From NCBI RefSeq assembly GCF_001422815.1, contig NZ_LMMP01000003.1, positions 202,185 through 266,184 of the forward strand: DNA of 64,000 nucleotides, given 5' to 3'. Position numbers and translations under genes: made by a program. The DNA comes from Methylobacterium sp. Leaf91 (GTDB lineage Bacteria > Pseudomonadota > Alphaproteobacteria > Rhizobiales > Beijerinckiaceae). The notes under the pieces are model-generated. The model had not been told where the DNA came from. It did no database searches and worked only from the letters and a program-made list of their open reading frames with translations. Shown piece after piece: positions 7,868-16,204 of the stretch; the stretch's first letter is position 1, and every line of letters starts with the position of its first letter.

Positions 7868-8563
7868 GAAATGCTCCTGGTGGCGGGGGGAAAGGGCAGC
7901 TGCGGTTGCCGCTGCAGCGGGAAGGGGGCGCTTCGACCACCCCTTCGCGTCCGCCATCGCCACAAGGCGCTGCGGAGCATGGGCGTAGGCGCGAAACGGA
8001 AAGGGGGCGGGTTCGTTGGTGTTGGCCGCGCCGACGCGATCGGCGTAGCCTTCGGACACGGCATCCTCGGCGGTCAGCCAGGTCTCCGCCGACATCTCAG
8101 CGCGGATATCCTCGATCGGGCGTCCGGTCGCGGCGGTGTAGATCGTAGCCATGCTCGCGCACACGACTTCGAGGTAAGCCTTGCTCTTGTCGTGCTCGGC
8201 CGCATCGCCATGCGTGGCGACCGAGGCGTCGTGGACCATCATCATGGACCCGGCCGCCATGACACGCTCTGCGCCCGCCTGAACGATGATGGAGGCGGCG
8301 GAGGCCGCGAGGCCCTCAACCACCGTGGTGACCTTGCCCTTGTGCGCGGTGAGAACGGCGTGGATGGCGAGCCCTTCGTGAGCGACGCCTCCGCTGGAAT
8401 TGATCCGCACCGTCACGTCGGCGTTCGGACCGAGCGATGCCAGCGAGTGCACCACGTCGGAGGCGGTGAAGCCCTCATCCCAGAAGGAGCCGCCCACCAT
8501 GCCGTGAAGCAGTAGCGCCCCATTGACTACGAGGTTGCGGCCAGGGCCGTAGCAATAATCCAT
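7370..8563 (-). CDS. ClpP-like head maturation protease with C-terminal scaffold region
   Basis: Taking the ATG at 8563 gives 397 residues; the longer frame overlaps the portal gene. The ClpP-type core is clear: RINSSGGVAHEGLAI, GLAASAAS with the likely nucleophile Ser88, and MMMVHDAS with the likely His111, followed by EGYADRV. It should cleave scaffold and itself during prohead maturation, like lambda gpC. The C-terminal 165 residues (Ala/Pro-rich linker, then helices) correspond to the scaffold part and can also be made separately from an internal start at 7867. Confidence 0.88.
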   Translation of the reverse strand: MDYCYGPGRNLVVNGALLLHGMVGGSFWDEGFTASDVVHSLASLGPNADVTVRINSSGGVAHEGLAIHAVLTAHKGKVTTVVEGLAASAASIIVQAGAERVMAAGSMMMVHDASVATHGDAAEHDKSKAYLEVVCASMATIYTAATGRPIEDIRAEMSAETWLTAEDAVSEGYADRVGAANTNEPAPFPFRAYAHAPQRLVAMADAKGWSKRPLPAAAATAAALSPRHQEHFMATPPAGNGPAIPPNPSAALAATVDGAKPAANSTSMSRADASEIVTLCVAGGVPAMAANLIAEGATVAQAKDRIDAAGEIKNRVALARRVNPDIPEGITAELIGGGKTIEQAVAALFDKLVARDEATAVSSHHTAEKPPAVAGPEAAKSNMRAQLERSGLVKKGA

Positions 8564-8601
8564 GGCAAGTCTTTCGGTTGTCTTGTGGCTCGCGGCCGCG
8601 C

Positions 8602-10200
8602 TCAGTCCGACGGAGCGGTTCCGGCTGCCGGAGGATCGCCCGCGCTGGCCGCGACGCCGGCCGATCCGGCCTTCTGGCGTCCGTCGCTGGCGTAGGTCAG
8701 CCCAAGCGCATCGGCGCGGGCATTGTCTTGGGCGTTCTCGGCGTCGATCGCCTCGGAGTCGTAGCCGCCCTCGGAGACCTTCTGAGACCGCGTCGAGAAG
8801 CCGGCGCGGATCTCCATCTGCTTGCTCTCGACGTCCTGGACCGGGTGGATGTACGGCCAGGCCTGCGGGGTCCATTTCACCGCATAGGCATCCTGGCGCC
8901 GCATGCCTGCGGGGAGCACGAGCGCCCCTGACAGAAGCGCGAGGTCGATCCACCGGATCCAGACCGGGCGGCAGACCTGGAAGACGACGTGATGGTGCTG
9001 CCAGCCCTCGACCGCTCGACGAAAATCGTTCAGCGCCGCACGCAGCGTGCGGTCATTCAGCTGGCTGTAGTCGCCGCTCAACAGCTCGTAGAGCGTGCCC
9101 GCTGCTGTCGCGATGCCGCGCAGGGACTGCCGGACGAATGCCTCGAAGTTGGGCCCAACATCCTTCGGGTCGCTGAAGGTGACGTCTTCGTCGTCGTCGA
9201 GCACCTGCAGCGTGCCAGGCTCGAACGCTAGGCTTGCCGAGCCGGAGGCGTCCGCATCGTCCGCGCCGAGGGGCGATTCACTGTCGGCAACACGCTTGAT
9301 GAATCCGACGAACATCGCCGAGTTCTTCTTACGAACGAGTTCGGCGTTGAGGTATCCGTTGAGGTCGTAGAGCGTCTGGAGCGCGGGGGCGAGCCAGGGC
9401 TCGCCGCGGTCCTGGCCCGGCCGCATGGCCCGGTAGAGGTGGCAGATATCGGCCGCTTGGACGAGCGTCTGGTTGAGGGCGGACGAGTTTCCGAGAATGC
9501 CGTCGCCCGGGTGTTCCCGGTACAGGTAATAGCCGGTCCGCGCGCCGATCGCATTGTACTGGATTCCCTGCCGGACGTTATTGGCAGGATTGTTCTTGAA
9601 GACGTCGCAGTGGTCGCCCTCAAGAACCTGCAGTTGTAGCGGCACGGCCAGCCCGTCCGAAATCCGGCGGGGCCGCATCCGGACAAAGCTCTCGCCGCCC
9701 TCAATCATTCCGCGGACGGCGATGGCCTGGAGGCCATAGAAATCGTGGGCACCGATGGAATCGGCCTGATCCGTCCAATCCCACCACAGGCGCGTGACAG
9801 CCTGGCGAAATTCCTCGCTGGCCTTGTTCGCCGCCTTCGTCTGGGTCTTGGTCATCCCGACGGTCGAGATCGCCGCCGTGCTCTGCGGCTTGATCCCGGT
9901 GCCGACGATGTTCGTGACCAGCCGATCAATGGCGGCCCGAGCGTATGGATTTTTCCTGGCCTGATCGCGGGACTTCCGGCGCAACTCGTCCAGCGTATAG
10001 GCAAGCGCCGTGTTCGGACCGTAGCCCCCCACTCGCCACGCGCGCGAACGGCGTCCGAAGCCGCCCGCCGCATCATACGGCGCGGCCTCTCGGCCGACCT
10101 CCGAGCCCACGACCGCCCCGGACAAGTCCACAGAGGCAGTGGCTGGAGCCGAAACCCGCGTCGCCTTTCCGCGACCTTTCACCCGAGCGGTTCCGCGCAC
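8602..10200 (-). CDS. Portal protein, lambda gpB family
   Basis: The product is 532 residues (lambda gpB is 533). It carries the family features: an N-terminal RRSRAWRVGGYGPNTALAYTLDELRRKSRDQARKNPYARAAID, VTNIVGTGIKPQ, MIEGGESFVRMR, QLQVLEGDHCD, GIQYNAIGARTGYYLYREHPGD, ICHLYRAMRPGQDRGEPWLAPAL, SQLNDRTLRAALNDFRR. It forms the dodecameric DNA channel at one capsid vertex. A GTG at 10200 serves as start, two bases beyond the gpW-like stop. Confidence 0.93.
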   Translation of the reverse strand: MRGTARVKGRGKATRVSAPATASVDLSGAVVGSEVGREAAPYDAAGGFGRRSRAWRVGGYGPNTALAYTLDELRRKSRDQARKNPYARAAIDRLVTNIVGTGIKPQSTAAISTVGMTKTQTKAANKASEEFRQAVTRLWWDWTDQADSIGAHDFYGLQAIAVRGMIEGGESFVRMRPRRISDGLAVPLQLQVLEGDHCDVFKNNPANNVRQGIQYNAIGARTGYYLYREHPGDGILGNSSALNQTLVQAADICHLYRAMRPGQDRGEPWLAPALQTLYDLNGYLNAELVRKKNSAMFVGFIKRVADSESPLGADDADASGSASLAFEPGTLQVLDDDEDVTFSDPKDVGPNFEAFVRQSLRGIATAAGTLYELLSGDYSQLNDRTLRAALNDFRRAVEGWQHHHVVFQVCRPVWIRWIDLALLSGALVLPAGMRRQDAYAVKWTPQAWPYIHPVQDVESKQMEIRAGFSTRSQKVSEGGYDSEAIDAENAQDNARADALGLTYASDGRQKAGSAGVAASAGDPPAAGTAPSD

Positions 10201-10202
10201 GT

Positions 10203-10421
10203 TCAGTACCCGCCCGAGGACGTCATGACGATGCGACGGGTTCTCGTGCGGCCCGGGCGGGTCGCCGATGCGACGTCCCTCTCCATGTCGACGAGGATCT
10301 GCCGCATCTCACTCAGGGAGCGGTAGGTGATGCGGCCCCGCTCTGGATAATCGACGGTGAGAGCGCCCGAGCCAATGGCCTGCTTGAGGCTGTCGATCTG
10401 CTTCTGTGTGTATCCGGCCAT
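10203..10421 (-). CDS. Head-tail joining protein, lambda gpW-like (72 aa)
   Basis: The sequence MAGYTQKQIDSLKQAIGSGALTVDYPERGRITYRSLSEMRQILVDME matches the gpW family pattern (helix, beta hairpin with ITYRS, helix), followed by a basic tail. gpW is about 68 residues and plugs the portal after DNA filling. The gene lies between large terminase and portal exactly as lambda W lies between A and B. Confidence 0.88.
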   Translation of the reverse strand: MAGYTQKQIDSLKQAIGSGALTVDYPERGRITYRSLSEMRQILVDMERDVASATRPGRTRTRRIVMTSSGGY

Positions 10422-10426
10422 GCTGG

Positions 10427-12502
10427 CTACCTCATGAACCGGCTGCGGACGACGCTGCGCCGCCCGCGCTTATGCTGGCCAGCCAAGATGGCGGCGGCAG
10501 CTTCGGAAGGGATGGCGCCATCGCCGATGGCGACCGCTCGGTCCCGCTCGATGCCGAGGACCCCCTCGAGATCGCGCCAATGGCTCTCGCGCCACCGGTC
10601 CCAGCCGCGCATGGCTGCGAGGCCGCGAGCATAGTTCGCGCAGTCGAGCACCTCGTTGCGCCGACCGCCGATCGGCACCCATTCGCGCCGGGTTCTTCCC
10701 CGGGAGACGTGAGTGATCAGCTCTTCGGACGTCAGCTGCTTGACCTGATCCTCAGTGACGTCCTGCGGGAGGTGCACGAAGCCGGCCGGAAATGGCTGAT
10801 CCTTGGCCGGCCGCTGAAGTGCTAGGCACCCCATCAGCTCTTGCTTTGCGAACGAGACGCCGACCCTGACCGTCTTCAACCCGCGGCGCAGCTTCTTTCC
10901 AGCGGGCGTTGAATCCTTCGCGCCAACGCCGAGGAACGCGCCAGCGTAGCTGTCTTGTCCGTCGACCGCGTGGACGTTCCCCCGGCCGGCCTGGGACCGG
11001 ACGAAGGCGTAAACCTCTGATGTGAAGCCGCTGGAATCGATGCCCCAGTCTCGAACCGAGATCTCCGCGCCGCTTGCGTGATCCCAGGTCTCCGAAAACA
11101 TGGCAGCAAGGTCGTTCCAGACCTCAGCGCGGTTGGTGTCGCCGGGAAGGACCCGATGCTCGACCAGCCAGCGCTCCCGATTTCGGCCAAACCCCCAGAC
11201 GCCTACCTCAAGCCTGTCTTTCTGGACGTCGACCCCCGCGAAGAGAACCAGAGCAGCAATAGAGACCGTCCCGGACAGGTCGCCGTCACGTCGGCCGTAA
11301 ACGTCTTGCCATTCCGGTGCATCAGCGCCTTCTTTCCAGGTCCTCGCGAGCTGCGTGTTGAAGAATGTCCGCAACGCCTCCGGTCCCCGCCGTAGCGCCC
11401 GAGCGAATTTCGCCACCGTCTCGCGAATGGTCTGCTTCGGCGCGTAGAGCTTGGAGGCCTGGAACCCAGCATGGTCGTTCGGCACCGCCTCGGTGCCGCA
11501 ATGGATGCACAAAGCCCTTCGGACTCCGTGGGCCTCGGGCGCCCAGCGCTCAGGAGACTGATTTTCGCCACAGCAGGTGAACGACCGGGTCTGCCGCCAC
11601 TCGATTTTGCGCAATGCCACAAGGCGCTGCGACTCGGTCCAAGGCTTCTCGCAGTTCACGCATTCGATGCGGGCCGAAGAGGCGTTGATCTTGCCGCCCT
11701 CATCCTTCTCGAACCGGACCCTCTCCCATTCCAGGCTCTGCCAAGTCGGGCAGTGCGGGCATTTTACGAACGCCCTGCGCTGATCGCTCTCCTCATACGA
11801 GGCCTCGATCGCACTGCGACCAGCAACAGTCGGGGAGCAAGCCCGAACCGACAAGCTGTTCGCCTTAAACTCCGCCTGCCGTTCTTCCGCGAGGTCAATG
11901 GGCGATCCCTCGCCGCCGGCCGAGAGCGGGTACTTGTCGATCTCATCGCAGGTCAGCAGCCGGATGGGGCGCATCGCGAGGTTGGTTGGGCTGTTCGAGC
12001 CAACGAGGGTGATGTGCCCGCCGGGGAACTGCTTGTGCGTCAGCGTCGCCCCGGAATCCTTGGCCTTAGCGTCCCCAAATATCTCCCTCAGGACCTCAGT
12101 GTCCCGGATCATGGGCGCCAGCCGATCCTTCGAAAAGGTCTCGGCTGCGTCGTCCTTCGGCTGGACCACCAGGATCGGGCACGGGTCGATGTGCATGAAC
12201 CGTCCGAGAATGTTCTCGATCACGGTCGTCTTGAGGAGCTGCGTACATGCCATCAGGGTGATGACGCTGACGCCCGGCTCGGTCGCCGCGAGCATCGGAC
12301 CACGGGCCACCTCGACCCGGGAGACGATGAAGCGACCGCCGTTCGATGATTCCTTGCTCAGTCGGCGATGACGCTCCGCCCACTCGACCACGTTCAGATC
12401 AGGCGTTGGGGTTTTGCCTTTGATCCAGGCCGCCGCGAGGCTTCCGAGGTCACTCGAAGCGGGCGGGAGGTTCACCGATCTCCTGGAGATGCTGTTTGAC
12501 AT
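10427..12502 (-). CDS. Terminase large subunit, lambda gpA family
   Basis: The product is up to 691 residues. The ATPase domain has the atypical Walker A region ACTQLLKTTVIEN and PILVVQPKDDAAETFSKDRLAPM. A Cys cluster (CPHCPTWQSLEW, CVNCEKPW) and a second one (CCGENQS, CIHCGTEAV) suggest zinc sites. The nuclease half starts at LFAGVDVQKDRLEVGVWGFGRNRE. It cuts concatemers and pumps DNA into proheads. Two starts are possible: ATG at 12502 without a Shine-Dalgarno, or GTG at 12475 with AGGAG five bases upstream. The second is attractive and would leave a 26-bp overlap with the small subunit. Confidence 0.93.
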   Translation of the reverse strand: MSNSISRRSVNLPPASSDLGSLAAAWIKGKTPTPDLNVVEWAERHRRLSKESSNGGRFIVSRVEVARGPMLAATEPGVSVITLMACTQLLKTTVIENILGRFMHIDPCPILVVQPKDDAAETFSKDRLAPMIRDTEVLREIFGDAKAKDSGATLTHKQFPGGHITLVGSNSPTNLAMRPIRLLTCDEIDKYPLSAGGEGSPIDLAEERQAEFKANSLSVRACSPTVAGRSAIEASYEESDQRRAFVKCPHCPTWQSLEWERVRFEKDEGGKINASSARIECVNCEKPWTESQRLVALRKIEWRQTRSFTCCGENQSPERWAPEAHGVRRALCIHCGTEAVPNDHAGFQASKLYAPKQTIRETVAKFARALRRGPEALRTFFNTQLARTWKEGADAPEWQDVYGRRDGDLSGTVSIAALVLFAGVDVQKDRLEVGVWGFGRNRERWLVEHRVLPGDTNRAEVWNDLAAMFSETWDHASGAEISVRDWGIDSSGFTSEVYAFVRSQAGRGNVHAVDGQDSYAGAFLGVGAKDSTPAGKKLRRGLKTVRVGVSFAKQELMGCLALQRPAKDQPFPAGFVHLPQDVTEDQVKQLTSEELITHVSRGRTRREWVPIGGRRNEVLDCANYARGLAAMRGWDRWRESHWRDLEGVLGIERDRAVAIGDGAIPSEAAAAILAGQHKRGRRSVVRSRFMR

Positions 12503-13046
12503 GCGCGTTCAGGATCGTCGTCAGCGCGCGAGGGTCGATCTTCAGTTCGTCCGCCATCTCCACCGCGACCCGCGCTGGCCAGGCAAGCCAAGCGTCACGA
12601 AAATCACGGGCGGTGTCGAAGAAGAGCTTTTCAGCAGCTTCACGATCAACAAGGCGCCCCGACTGCTCCGATTGATCCAGGTCACGCTGCCGAGCTTTGA
12701 GGATCAGCTCGGCGGTGCGCGTTTTGCCAAAGTCGATCCCCTTGCCATCGTCACGCATGCCCTCTTCGGCAAGTACGCGGGCGATAAGCGTGACAGCCTC
12801 ACGAGCATCTGCGGCGGTACGCACCTCAGCTGACTGGTGCGTACCGCCAGTGCGTACCTTCTCATTGGTACGCACTCTGGTACGCACGGGGTCGGTAGTG
12901 CTGCCCCAGGCCTCGCGAGCCGCAACCGGATCGATGTTCCCGTTGGGTAAGCGACTGATACGATTTGAAGAAACAGCTTTCCTTACTGCCCCCTCGGAGA
13001 CACCGAGGATCTTGGCCAACTGCCTTTGCGAGACGCCATCTGCCAT
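12450..13046 (-). CDS. Terminase small subunit, Nu1-like, carrying an internal repeat cluster
   Basis: The product is 198 residues. An N-terminal helix-turn-helix (VSQRQLAKILGVSEGAVRKAVSSNRI) is followed by a linker encoded by the GTGCGTACC repeats (residues around VRTRVRTNEKVRT). The helical C-terminal half contains AEKLFFDTARDFRDAWLAWPARVAVEMADEL, typical of phage small terminases. It recognises packaging DNA and loads the large subunit. It overlaps the start of the large-subunit gene. A copy of the repeat sits 2 bp upstream of its own start codon, so autoregulation is possible. Confidence 0.8.
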   Translation of the reverse strand: MADGVSQRQLAKILGVSEGAVRKAVSSNRISRLPNGNIDPVAAREAWGSTTDPVRTRVRTNEKVRTGGTHQSAEVRTAADAREAVTLIARVLAEEGMRDDGKGIDFGKTRTAELILKARQRDLDQSEQSGRLVDREAAEKLFFDTARDFRDAWLAWPARVAVEMADELKIDPRALTTILNAHVKQHLQEIGEPPARFE

Positions 13047-13057
13047 GGGTGCGTACC
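12816..13057. repeat. Cluster of six GTGCGTACC repeats in and before the small terminase gene
   Basis: The 9-mer GTGCGTACC or its complement occurs at 12816-12824, 12837-12845, 12850-12858, 12867-12875, 12879-12887 and 13049-13057, in both orientations. A seventh copy is at 16266-16274. By chance a given 9-mer is expected less than once on both strands of 64 kb. The arrangement recalls protein-binding arrays such as cosB/pac sites inside small terminase genes. Binding by the HTH of the encoded protein is an inference. Confidence 0.75.
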
Positions 13058-13303
13058 TAGAAATTCGACCCTGGCGCTAGAGACAACTGGGGCCCCGACC
13101 ACCCGTATAGATCCGGACCCCCCAGGGTCCCCGGCGGCTCATGGTCTGATGGGATGGATGGTTCTCGTGCGCTTGGCCCGCATCACATCCGATGTTGATG
13201 CCGAACGAGATCTCTGCCGTGATCGGTACCTGCGGAGCGATGGGCCACTTCCGCCAACGCTGCATGGGCTGGTAAGCTAGGGATTAACGAGGAGGAGAGT
13301 TCC

Positions 13304-13510
13304 ATGAAGAAGCTCATTCTGATGGCCGCTGCCATGGTCGTGATGGGCTCGGCCCCAGCGCTGGCAATGGATTGCTGCGGCGGAGCCAAAGGTAAGGCGC
13401 CGATGTGCGGCAAAGGCTCGATGGCGATGGGCCATAGCGGGATGAAGGCCAAGAAGGGCAGCTGCTGCTGCGAGGGCATGTCCGGTGGCATGAGTAGGAA
13501 GCGTGCCTAG
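13304..13510 (+). CDS. Small exported Cys/Met-rich protein, possible metal binder (68 aa)
   Basis: A strong GAGGAGGAGAG ribosome site precedes the ATG. Residues 1-22 form a signal peptide ending in PALA. The mature part contains MDCCGG, C-G-K-G, MAMGHSGM and a KKGSCCCEGMSGGMS segment, that is six Cys plus many Met and His in about 46 residues. This composition suits copper or other soft-metal binding in the periplasm. It faces away from the late operon and is probably a cargo gene expressed in the lysogen. The metal is a guess. Confidence 0.6.
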   Translation: MKKLILMAAAMVVMGSAPALAMDCCGGAKGKAPMCGKGSMAMGHSGMKAKKGSCCCEGMSGGMSRKRA

Positions 13511-13620
13511 TAGCGGAACCACGGAGCTCAGTGCCCTTCCTGGATGACGTCAACGGGCGACCAAACGATGCCTGCTTCCAAAAACGGATAGAGGAAGCGT
13601 AGGTTCGCCTGCCGGCCAGA

Positions 13621-13866
13621 TCAGCCCTTCTTCTTGTAGGCCTGGATCGCGTTCTGGCATCCCGGCGACAGCTTCGACATGTTCTTTTGGAAGCAGGCCT
13701 GCGTCTCCGGACCATCCTCGGGGGGCATGCCGGCGCAGAAGGTCGTGAAGTCGCCAGCGCATTGCATCTGTAAAGCGGCCTTGTCCTCAGCGGACATTGG
13801 TGCGGCCATCGCGGCACTGGCCGCAGAGGTCGCGAGTATGAGGCTCAACCCAAAACGTCCGATCAT
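13621..13866 (-). CDS. Exported cysteine-rich-repeat protein (81 aa)
   Basis: A signal peptide (MIGRFGLSLILATSAASAAMA) precedes one unit resembling the Cys-rich/GLG1 repeat: C-A-G-D-F-T-T-F-C-A-G, then ACFQKNMSKLSPGCQNAI. Such small periplasmic proteins are common in Hyphomicrobiales and of unknown role. The start is chosen at the signal peptide; the open frame extends far upstream but reads as non-coding. It converges with the Cys/Met-rich gene, and both look like exported cargo. Confidence 0.65.
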   Translation of the reverse strand: MIGRFGLSLILATSAASAAMAAPMSAEDKAALQMQCAGDFTTFCAGMPPEDGPETQACFQKNMSKLSPGCQNAIQAYKKKG

Positions 13867-13975
13867 GTTCTGCTCCCTCGACCCCAGATGCTGAGGGTCG
13901 AAGCTAAGAACTCTGACTTGGGCTGAACCGTTGCACCTCCGATAGCCGCCAGCCCTTAGGGCACGGGAGACACTG

Positions 13976-14098
13976 TCAGACCTGCCTTCTCGGCTCCGAT
14001 CGCATGCACTCCTCGAAGCGGGCGCGTCGAGCGTGATCCTCGGCTTCACGCTTGCGCTTCTGTTCGTCCTCGCTGCGTCGGGTGAACATGCCGAACAT
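13976..14098 (-). CDS. Very small charged protein (40 aa), doubtful
   Basis: From the ATG at 14098 the frame encodes MFGMFTRRSEDEQKRKREAEDH and a second highly charged helix ending in EPRRQV. The composition is that of a charged helix and could be real, but there is no overlap or clear ribosome site to prove it. Confidence 0.25.
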   Translation of the reverse strand: MFGMFTRRSEDEQKRKREAEDHARRARFEECMRSEPRRQV

Positions 14099-14177
14099 GC
14101 GGGCCTCGTGAGTAGACTGGCGGGCAAATGACGACGTAGGCTCATCCGCAAAGAAGCAACCGGCGAAGGGCGCATAC

Positions 14178-14450
14178 ATGAGCGCGGAAACAAACGACGA
14201 GCTAAGAGAACTTGTCCATCGCCAAGCGGACTTCCTGTTACGACGCAGCACGGAGATAGAGCTAAGCGAGGTCATCGCGGGAGTAGCTCAGCATCTAGGC
14301 GTCGCACCAGATCGGCGCGAAATCAGGACTATTCTTGATACGCACCCAAGGCTGGTGTCTGCCGGGATGGGTTCGCCCGAAGACAGGATCTACAAACGCG
14401 GGATCAATTCCGGCCCGCCGAGACGCAATCCAATCAGCGGAGGAAGGTGA
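14178..14450 (+). CDS. Hypothetical protein (90 aa)
   Basis: The product is soluble, helix-rich and acidic at the start (MSAETNDELRELVHRQADFLLRRS), with EVIAGVAQHLGVAPDRREIRTILDTHPRLVSAGMG in the middle, which could be a small winged or DNA-binding helix set. The C-terminus is basic and Gly/Pro-rich. No family recognised. It lies among plus-strand cargo genes of the prophage. Confidence 0.45.
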   Translation: MSAETNDELRELVHRQADFLLRRSTEIELSEVIAGVAQHLGVAPDRREIRTILDTHPRLVSAGMGSPEDRIYKRGINSGPPRRNPISGGR

Positions 14451-14496
14451 GCTCCCGCCTCAGCGGCGAATTGGAGGAGGAGCGGGACGATGCGGG

Positions 14497-14748
14497 CTAG
14501 TGAAGCGGACTTCCGTCGCCGCCGTTCCTCAACCCCAGGCCACAAATCCAGACAAGCTCTGGGTCAACAAGCGGCTGCCATTCACGCTTGCGTTCGGCCG
14601 CAGCCCACGAGTTCGCCGATACGCATTCATAAGCGTTGGGATCGACTTCCTCGTCGACCCGATCTCGTAATTCCTCAATGCTATCGATGTCGGAATAGCT
14701 CAGAACGCGTTCACGCGTTTCCATCACGCGGACAAAGTATCTTGCCAT
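14497..14748 (-). CDS. Hypothetical protein (83 aa)
   Basis: The product starts MARYFVRVMETRERVLSYSDIDSIEELRDRVDEEVDPNAYECVSANSW, which reads as a compact alpha/beta protein with acidic composition, unlike the antisense frames. No family recognised. It opposes the flanking plus-strand cargo genes. Confidence 0.45.
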   Translation of the reverse strand: MARYFVRVMETRERVLSYSDIDSIEELRDRVDEEVDPNAYECVSANSWAAAERKREWQPLVDPELVWICGLGLRNGGDGSPLH

Positions 14749-14876
14749 CGTAAGGGGTCTCGCTGGTGTGGCCGGGCATAAGGCCGGGAACCGCGTAACC
14801 GAAATGTCGGTTCACGTATTGCGTTCGTTTCGTTTATTGCGAATATGCAGGCCGTGTCATTCAAGGAGTCGCGTAC

Positions 14877-15332
14877 ATGACCCTACCATCTTCAGCCGTC
14901 CGGATCGGCAAGCGCCTTCCGTCCGCGCAGGAGAAGGCAGCAGCCAATCAACTTCGTCAGGTGATTGCGAAGCAGGCTTCTGGAGAGGTCGAGATCAGCG
15001 TTGTCACCGACGGTGGGAAGCCCGTAGGCGTCACCCTTACACCAGGGCTTTCAGATATCCTGATGGAGCTTCTTCGCCATATTGGCAGCGGAGATGCGGT
15101 GACCATTCTCCCGGTCAATCAGATGCTTACGACAAAGCAAGCTGCGGACATCCTAAACGTGTCGCGCCCTTTTCTCGTAGGGCTGATTGATAAGGGTGAA
15201 ATCCCCCACACGCTCGTTGGCCGCCACAGGCGGGTGAAAGCCGATGATTTGTTCGCTTACAAGAACAGTAGGGCCGCAACCAGAAGCTCCGCACTTGAAG
15301 AACTAGCTGAAATCGACGCGGAGTTGATCTGA
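14877..15332 (+). CDS. Antitoxin with excisionase/MerR-type HTH (151 aa), partner of PIN toxin
   Basis: The N-terminal 75 residues carry a Phd-like helix-strand segment (AANQLRQVIAKQASGEVEISVVTDGGKPVGVTLTP). Residues about 84-130 are a helix-turn-helix of the excisionase type (MLTTKQAADILNVSRPFLVGLIDKGEIPHTLVGRHRRVKADDLFAY). The C-terminal acidic helix probably binds the toxin. The stop is 3 bp before the toxin start, so the pair is an operon. Binding its own promoter through the HTH is the usual mode of regulation for such antitoxins; the site was not identified. Confidence 0.75.
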   Translation: MTLPSSAVRIGKRLPSAQEKAAANQLRQVIAKQASGEVEISVVTDGGKPVGVTLTPGLSDILMELLRHIGSGDAVTILPVNQMLTTKQAADILNVSRPFLVGLIDKGEIPHTLVGRHRRVKADDLFAYKNSRAATRSSALEELAEIDAELI

Positions 15333-15335
15333 GCC

Positions 15336-15926
15336 TTGTTCGCTAACCGCTTCACCGCCCTTGTTGATGCGTGCACGCTTGCCGGCGCGTTGAAACGAAA
15401 CTTGATCCTGTCGCTTGCGGAAGCGGAATTCTTTCGCCTCCGCTGGTCCGAGCCGATCATGGATGAAACCGAACGAGCTATCGCTGAAATACTCGGTCGC
15501 AGAGGCATAGAGGGGGCGGATAGCGCAGCCCGCAGAGCGCGGGCAGCAATGGAAAGAGCCTTTGAGGAAGCCAACGTTGGGGACTTCCGACCCTTTCTTC
15601 CTGCCTGCGATGGCCTCCCAGATCCGAATGATGCCCACGTGCTCGCCGCGGCCCTGGCGACCCGCGCGGACGTGATTGTGACCGACAACCTAAAGGACTT
15701 CCCTGCCGATATCCTGGAGCCGTTGGGGCTAGACGCCCGTTCCAGCGACGAGTTCATTGCTGACGCCATCACGCTCAACCCCGGCAAGGCTGTCGCGGCA
15801 ATCCAGAAAATGCGCCTGCGCCTCAAAAGGCCGGAGAAATCACCATCCGTCCTGTTGCTGGATATGGAAGCCTCAGGGCTGACTGAAACAGCAGATGTCC
15901 TGCAAGCCTACGAAGCGTCACTATAG
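15336..15926 (+). CDS. PIN-domain toxin (196 aa)
   Basis: Acidic residues typical of PIN nucleases are visible: Asp in ALVDACTL, Glu in IMDETERAI, the DPNDAHVLAAAL motif and DVIVTDNLKDFP. A C-terminal extension of about 60 residues ends in a helix. PIN toxins cut RNA, often tRNA or rRNA. The start is a TTG at 15336, 3 bp after the antitoxin stop; no ATG lies nearby in frame. The unit probably stabilises the prophage or blocks other phages (inference). Confidence 0.78.
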   Translation: MFANRFTALVDACTLAGALKRNLILSLAEAEFFRLRWSEPIMDETERAIAEILGRRGIEGADSAARRARAAMERAFEEANVGDFRPFLPACDGLPDPNDAHVLAAALATRADVIVTDNLKDFPADILEPLGLDARSSDEFIADAITLNPGKAVAAIQKMRLRLKRPEKSPSVLLLDMEASGLTETADVLQAYEASL

Positions 15927-15997
15927 GCGGCTCTTCCATCTCCCTCGGCCTTGGGTCTGGGGAGAAGGGGTGGAACCGGCCTCGACATATTTAAGCA

Positions 15998-16204
15998 ATG
16001 CTTAGCGGCTATCGAAGACGCGAACTCACTCCTGATTGGATGCATGAGATGCGAACGATGGCCCATCCCTTCCGATGGCTGCTGGCCCTAATCGCCCTGA
16101 TGATGTCGCCAACGATGGTGAACAATCAAAACGCAGCCGATGATTCAGAAACAAACGCTATCGAAGAGACCGTGGGTGAGGTCGTTTTCCGCCATTACAT
16201 CTGA
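15998..16204 (+). CDS. Possible small membrane or exported protein
   Basis: The frame contains MAHPFRWLLALIALMMSPTM, a plausible signal or membrane helix, followed by an acidic tail. The true start could be the ATG before MAHPF rather than the first one. No homologue is recognised and the coding call is weak. The following 240 bases to 16448 hold no convincing gene, only the seventh GTGCGTACC copy at 16266. Confidence 0.3.
   Translation: MLSGYRRRELTPDWMHEMRTMAHPFRWLLALIALMMSPTMVNNQNAADDSETNAIEETVGEVVFRHYI

Noticed and set aside
13085..13135. GGGGCCCC and nearby G/C runs as a cos cleavage site
   Set aside because: Position upstream of the small terminase would fit, but short GC palindromes are common at this base composition and no arm symmetry supports it.
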